33,879 nucleotides of DNA, taken from an uncultured Lachnospiraceae bacterium. GTDB lineage: Bacteria > Bacillota > Clostridia > Lachnospirales > Lachnospiraceae. Positions 30,628 to 33,879 of the stretch are shown piece after piece; the stretch's first letter is position 1, and each line of letters starts with the position of its first letter. The notes below the pieces were generated by a model that worked only from the letters and a program-made list of their open reading frames with translations, made no database searches and was not told the DNA's origin. The DNA is taken from contig CANQHX010000013.1 in the NCBI GenBank assembly GCA_947623905.1, positions 1 to 33,879 on the forward strand. The letters run 5' to 3'. The translations under genes and the position numbers were made by a program.

Positions 30628-33600
30628 ATGGATATATTGACCCAGCCGCTGTGGGAGCTGGCGGAGTTTGAAAAGCTCCAGGCATGTCTGAAAAAGGCGC
30701 CGGGCATTTACCTGGCCACCGGCTGTCTGGATTCGGAAAAACTACATATGATATACGGCTGTCAGGCGGAGGGAAAAAGAAAGGTCATCTGCACATACAG
30801 CGAGCAGCGGGCCCAGGCATTGTATGAGGAATACCGGTTTTATGACCGCGGCGTAATGCTCTATCCCGCCAGGGATCTGTTGTTCTATCAGGCCGACGTG
30901 CAGGGCAACGCCCTGACGATCCGCCGGATGGAGGTGCTCCGGGCGCTTCTGGAAAAAACAGAGGGCACTGTTATCGTTACCTTTGACGGACTCATGGACC
31001 GGCTCATTCCGCCGGATCGGTTTGCCCGGGGATGCCTTACGATCGACAGGGATACCCGGACAGAGCCGGACAAACTGGCGTCCCGGCTGGTGACCATGGG
31101 CTATGAGCGGAATTTTCAGGTGGAGGCGCCGGGCCAGTTTGCCGTCAGAGGCAATCTGGTGGACGTGTTTCCCCTGACGGAGGAGCTGCCTCTGCGCATT
31201 GAGTTCTGGGGGGATGAGATCGACAGCATGCGGTCCTTTCAGACGGACAGCCAGCGGTCGGTGGAAAATCTGGAGGAGGCCGTCATCTATCCCGCCAGTG
31301 ATTTTTATGTGCCGGAAGACGTCATGGACAAAGGCAGGGCGGCCATTGAGAAGGAATATGAACGGCAGTATCAGGCGCTGAGAAAGCAGATGAACACAGA
31401 GAGCGCCTACCGTCTGAAGACGGTTGTGGAGGAAGTGCTGGAAAATCTGCGCCAGCATCAGCCGGCAGTGTCTCTGTACAGCTATATTGATTATTTCATT
31501 CCCGAGACGGTTTCCTTTCTGGACTACCTTCCCGCGGAAGAAACACTGTTTTTCCTGGATGAGCCCGTCCGGCTGGAGGAACGGGGAAACGCGGTGGAGA
31601 AGGAATATAAGGCCAGCATGGAGAGCCGCCTGGAGAAAGGGGTCATCCTGCCGGGGCAGACGAAGGTCCTGCTTTCCGCCGCGTCCGTGGCCGCCAGGCT
31701 GTCCTCCCGCCGCGGAGTCGCCCTGAGCGCCCTGGAACAGGCAGGGAGCTTTCAGATCAGGGACCGGTTTTATTTTCATGTTACTACGGTCAACGGGTAT
31801 CAGGGTGATTTTCCCAGGCTCACAAAAGACCTGGAACTGTACCGGCGCCAGAAATACCGGGTGCTGCTGCTGTGCCCTTCCGGCACCAGAGGAAAGCGCC
31901 TGGCCGATGACCTGCGCCAGTATGACCTGCCGGCGTATTATACGGAGGATCTGGACCGGAAGGCAGAGCCGGGACAGATCGTCATCCTCCGGGGACAGGT
32001 GAAAAAAGGGTTTTCCTATCCGCAGATCCGGTTTGTGGTGCTGACGGAAAACGACATATTCGGAAAGGTTCAGAAAAAGAAAAAGGCTAAGAAAAAATAT
32101 GAAGGACAGCACATCAGCAGCTTCCAGGAGCTGAAGGTGGGAGATTACGTAGTCCATGAAAATCACGGTCTCGGCGTGTATCAGGGCATCGAAAAGATCG
32201 AGGTGGACCAGGTGGCCAAGGACTACATCAAGATCTCCTACCGGGATGGGGACAATCTTTATGTGCTGGCTACGCAGCTGGAGCTGATCCAGAAATATTC
32301 CGGCAGCGAGGGAAAGACCCCCAGACTCAACAAGCTGGGCGGTCAGGAGTGGACCAGGACCAAGACGAAGGTCCGCACCGCAGTGGGAGAGATCGCCAGG
32401 GAACTGGTGCAGCTGTACGCGGCCAGGCAGCGGCTCTCCGGATTCCAGTACGGAAAGGATACGGTGTGGCAGAAGGAATTTGAGGAGATGTTTCCCTTCG
32501 AGGAGACGGAGGATCAGCTTCTGGCCATCGAGGCGGTGAAGCAGGATATGGAAAGCTCCCGGATCATGGACCGCCTCATCTGCGGGGACGTGGGCTTCGG
32601 CAAGACGGAGGTGGCCATCCGCGCTGCCTTTAAGGCAGTCCAGGAGGACAAACAGGTAGCGTATCTTGTGCCCACCACCGTATTGGCACAGCAGCATTAC
32701 CGGACCTTCTGTGAACGCATGAAGGATTTCCCCGTGCGGGTAGATCTGCTCAGCCGGTTCCGCACCCCCGCCCAGCAGAAGCAGACGGTGGAGGATCTGA
32801 AAAAAGGTGCGGTGGATATCGTCATCGGCACCCACAGAGTCCTGTCCGCCGACGTGGCCTTTAAGGATCTGGGACTGGTGATCATCGACGAGGAACAGCG
32901 GTTCGGCGTAAAGCACAAAGAAACGCTGAAGCAGCTGCGCAATGAAGTGGATGTGCTTACCCTCACCGCCACGCCCATTCCCCGGACGCTCCATATGAGC
33001 CTCATCGGCATCCGGGACATGAGCGTGCTCCAGGAGCCTCCGGTAGACCGGGTGGCCATCCAGACCTATGTGATGGAATACGAGGAGGAGCTGGTGCGGG
33101 AAGCCATCCTGCGGGAGATGGCAAGAGGCGGCCAGATCTATTATGTTTATAACCGGGTGAAGGGGATCGAGGACATCGCTTCCCGGATAGCGGCCCTTGT
33201 GCCGGACGCCCAGGTGGCATATGCCCACGGCCAGATGCAGGAGCGGAAGCTGGAACAGATCATGCTGGATTTCATCAACGGAGAGATTGATGTGCTGGTG
33301 TCCACTACCATCATTGAGACCGGACTGGACATATCCAACGTAAATACCATGATCATCCACGACGCGGACAATTTCGGCCTGTCCCAGCTGTACCAGCTGC
33401 GGGGCAGGGTGGGAAGATCCAACCGCACCGCCTACGCGTTTCTTTTTTACAGAAGGAACAAGCTGCTGCGGGAGGAAGCGGAGAAGCGTCTGACCGCTAT
33501 CCGGGAATTTTCCGACCTGGGCTCCGGCATCAACATTGCCATGCGGGATCTGGAGATCCGCGGCGCGGGCAATCTGCTGGGGGCGAGGCAGCACGGCCAT

Positions 33601-33879
33601 ATGGAGGCCGTCGGCTACGATCTGTACTGCAAGATGCTCAACGAGGCGGTGCTGGAGGAAAAGGGCATACCGCCCGTCGCCCAGTTTGAGACGGTGATCG
33701 ATCTGGATATGGACGCTTACATTCCCGCCGACTATATTGTCAATGAATTTCAGAAGCTGGACATCTACAAGCGGGTGGCAGGCATTGAGCGGGAAGAAGA
33801 ATGCGAGGATATGGCGGAGGAACTGACGGACCGCTTCGGCGATATGCCGTCTTCCGTGGAAAATCTGCTCTACATCGCA
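30628..33879 (+). CDS. mfd: Transcription-repair coupling factor (3' end outside window)
   Basis: 1084 residues are visible, open to the end of the window; a full Mfd has about 1150-1180, so less than a tenth is missing. Mfd removes stalled RNA polymerase and recruits the UvrAB excision repair proteins. In order: the UvrB-like N-terminal module (YPARDLLFYQADVQGN; APGQFAVRGNLVDVFP), the RNA polymerase-interacting CarD-like domain (GDYVVHENHGLGVYQGIEKI around 507-526), and the SF2 translocase with Walker A CGDVGFGKTE (652-661), DEEQ (754-757), TLTATPIPRTLHMSL, and the later motifs STTIIETGLDI and QLYQLRGRVGRS. GAGGGA lies just upstream of the ATG. The TRCF C-terminal domain begins near the window end (PPVAQFETVIDLDMDAYIP). 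Confidence 0.97.
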   Translation, partial: MDILTQPLWELAEFEKLQACLKKAPGIYLATGCLDSEKLHMIYGCQAEGKRKVICTYSEQRAQALYEEYRFYDRGVMLYPARDLLFYQADVQGNALTIRRMEVLRALLEKTEGTVIVTFDGLMDRLIPPDRFARGCLTIDRDTRTEPDKLASRLVTMGYERNFQVEAPGQFAVRGNLVDVFPLTEELPLRIEFWGDEIDSMRSFQTDSQRSVENLEEAVIYPASDFYVPEDVMDKGRAAIEKEYERQYQALRKQMNTESAYRLKTVVEEVLENLRQHQPAVSLYSYIDYFIPETVSFLDYLPAEETLFFLDEPVRLEERGNAVEKEYKASMESRLEKGVILPGQTKVLLSAASVAARLSSRRGVALSALEQAGSFQIRDRFYFHVTTVNGYQGDFPRLTKDLELYRRQKYRVLLLCPSGTRGKRLADDLRQYDLPAYYTEDLDRKAEPGQIVILRGQVKKGFSYPQIRFVVLTENDIFGKVQKKKKAKKKYEGQHISSFQELKVGDYVVHENHGLGVYQGIEKIEVDQVAKDYIKISYRDGDNLYVLATQLELIQKYSGSEGKTPRLNKLGGQEWTRTKTKVRTAVGEIARELVQLYAARQRLSGFQYGKDTVWQKEFEEMFPFEETEDQLLAIEAVKQDMESSRIMDRLICGDVGFGKTEVAIRAAFKAVQEDKQVAYLVPTTVLAQQHYRTFCERMKDFPVRVDLLSRFRTPAQQKQTVEDLKKGAVDIVIGTHRVLSADVAFKDLGLVIIDEEQRFGVKHKETLKQLRNEVDVLTLTATPIPRTLHMSLIGIRDMSVLQEPPVDRVAIQTYVMEYEEELVREAILREMARGGQIYYVYNRVKGIEDIASRIAALVPDAQVAYAHGQMQERKLEQIMLDFINGEIDVLVSTTIIETGLDISNVNTMIIHDADNFGLSQLYQLRGRVGRSNRTAYAFLFYRRNKLLREEAEKRLTAIREFSDLGSGINIAMRDLEIRGAGNLLGARQHGHMEAVGYDLYCKMLNEAVLEEKGIPPVAQFETVIDLDMDAYIPADYIVNEFQKLDIYKRVAGIEREEECEDMAEELTDRFGDMPSSVENLLYIA

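Noticed and set aside
30742-33600. A 952-codon open frame on the minus strand inside mfd
   Set aside because: It is fully antisense to an intact, well-conserved mfd, has no ribosome site or recognisable domain, and its His/Leu/Gln-rich composition is that of a frame produced by GC-rich codon bias.
1-33879. Mobile elements, prophage, CRISPR arrays, rRNA or tRNA genes
   Set aside because: No transposase, integrase, repeat-spacer pattern or RNA-gene fold was seen on reading both strands.

Overview
The window looks like a chromosomal segment of a low-to-mid-GC-ancestry Gram-positive, most likely a Clostridia / Lachnospiraceae-type gut anaerobe. The evidence is the strong AGGAGG-type ribosome sites, consensus sigma-A-like promoters, a monoderm-type Tad pilus locus (Flp1-like pilin, DUF5702 and DUF6382-FHA proteins, no secretin), and housekeeping genes of Firmicutes type (tyrS, murA, pth, mfd, glgB, msmK/ugpC-like ATPase). 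The DNA is fairly GC-rich by eye (no value was computed). I see no phage, transposon, CRISPR array, rRNA or tRNA gene.

Layout. 1-5459: the 3' part of tyrS, then a two-gene unit of a uroporphyrinogen-decarboxylase-like protein and a large GH106-type (alpha-L-rhamnosidase family) glycosidase, closed by a very long hairpin (5482-5546). 5586-8203 (minus strand): a small charged orphan protein with its own promoter, and a purine nucleoside phosphorylase - amidohydrolase (deaminase) pair joined by a 4-base overlap. 8439-10168: a PadR regulator coupled to a DUF2812 membrane protein. 10222-13163 (minus): lipoprotein, murA and a DUF624 membrane protein. 13353-16174 (plus): xylulokinase and a strongly codon-optimised sugar-ABC ATPase. 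16403-18316 (minus): glycogen branching enzyme.

18683-28570 is the most specialised part: a compact, mostly overlapping Tad/Flp-type pilus operon. In order it holds a prepilin peptidase, a TadZ-like protein, the TadA ATPase, TadB, TadC with a large extracytoplasmic insert, a very small Flp1-type pilin, a DUF5702 protein, a TadE-like protein with a cysteine-rich C-terminal repeat, a second prepilin peptidase, a TadE-like minor pilin, and a DUF6382-FHA protein. A good promoter stands before it in an AT-rich 366-base intergenic region. Five of these eleven genes appear to start with TTG or GTG, and most neighbours overlap, which points to translational coupling.

28672-33879: an imidazolonepropionase-like amidohydrolase, then pth (with its own promoter and a leader hairpin) and mfd, which runs off the end of the window.

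No wholly unknown system is evident. The most notable items are the architecture of the Tad proteins (Ig-like insert in TadC, paired Cys repeats in the TadE-like protein, degenerate P-loop in TadZ, FHA protein without a visible kinase), the tandem repeats over the pnp promoter, the inverted repeat over the padR promoter, and the 28-base-pair hairpin after the GH106 gene.
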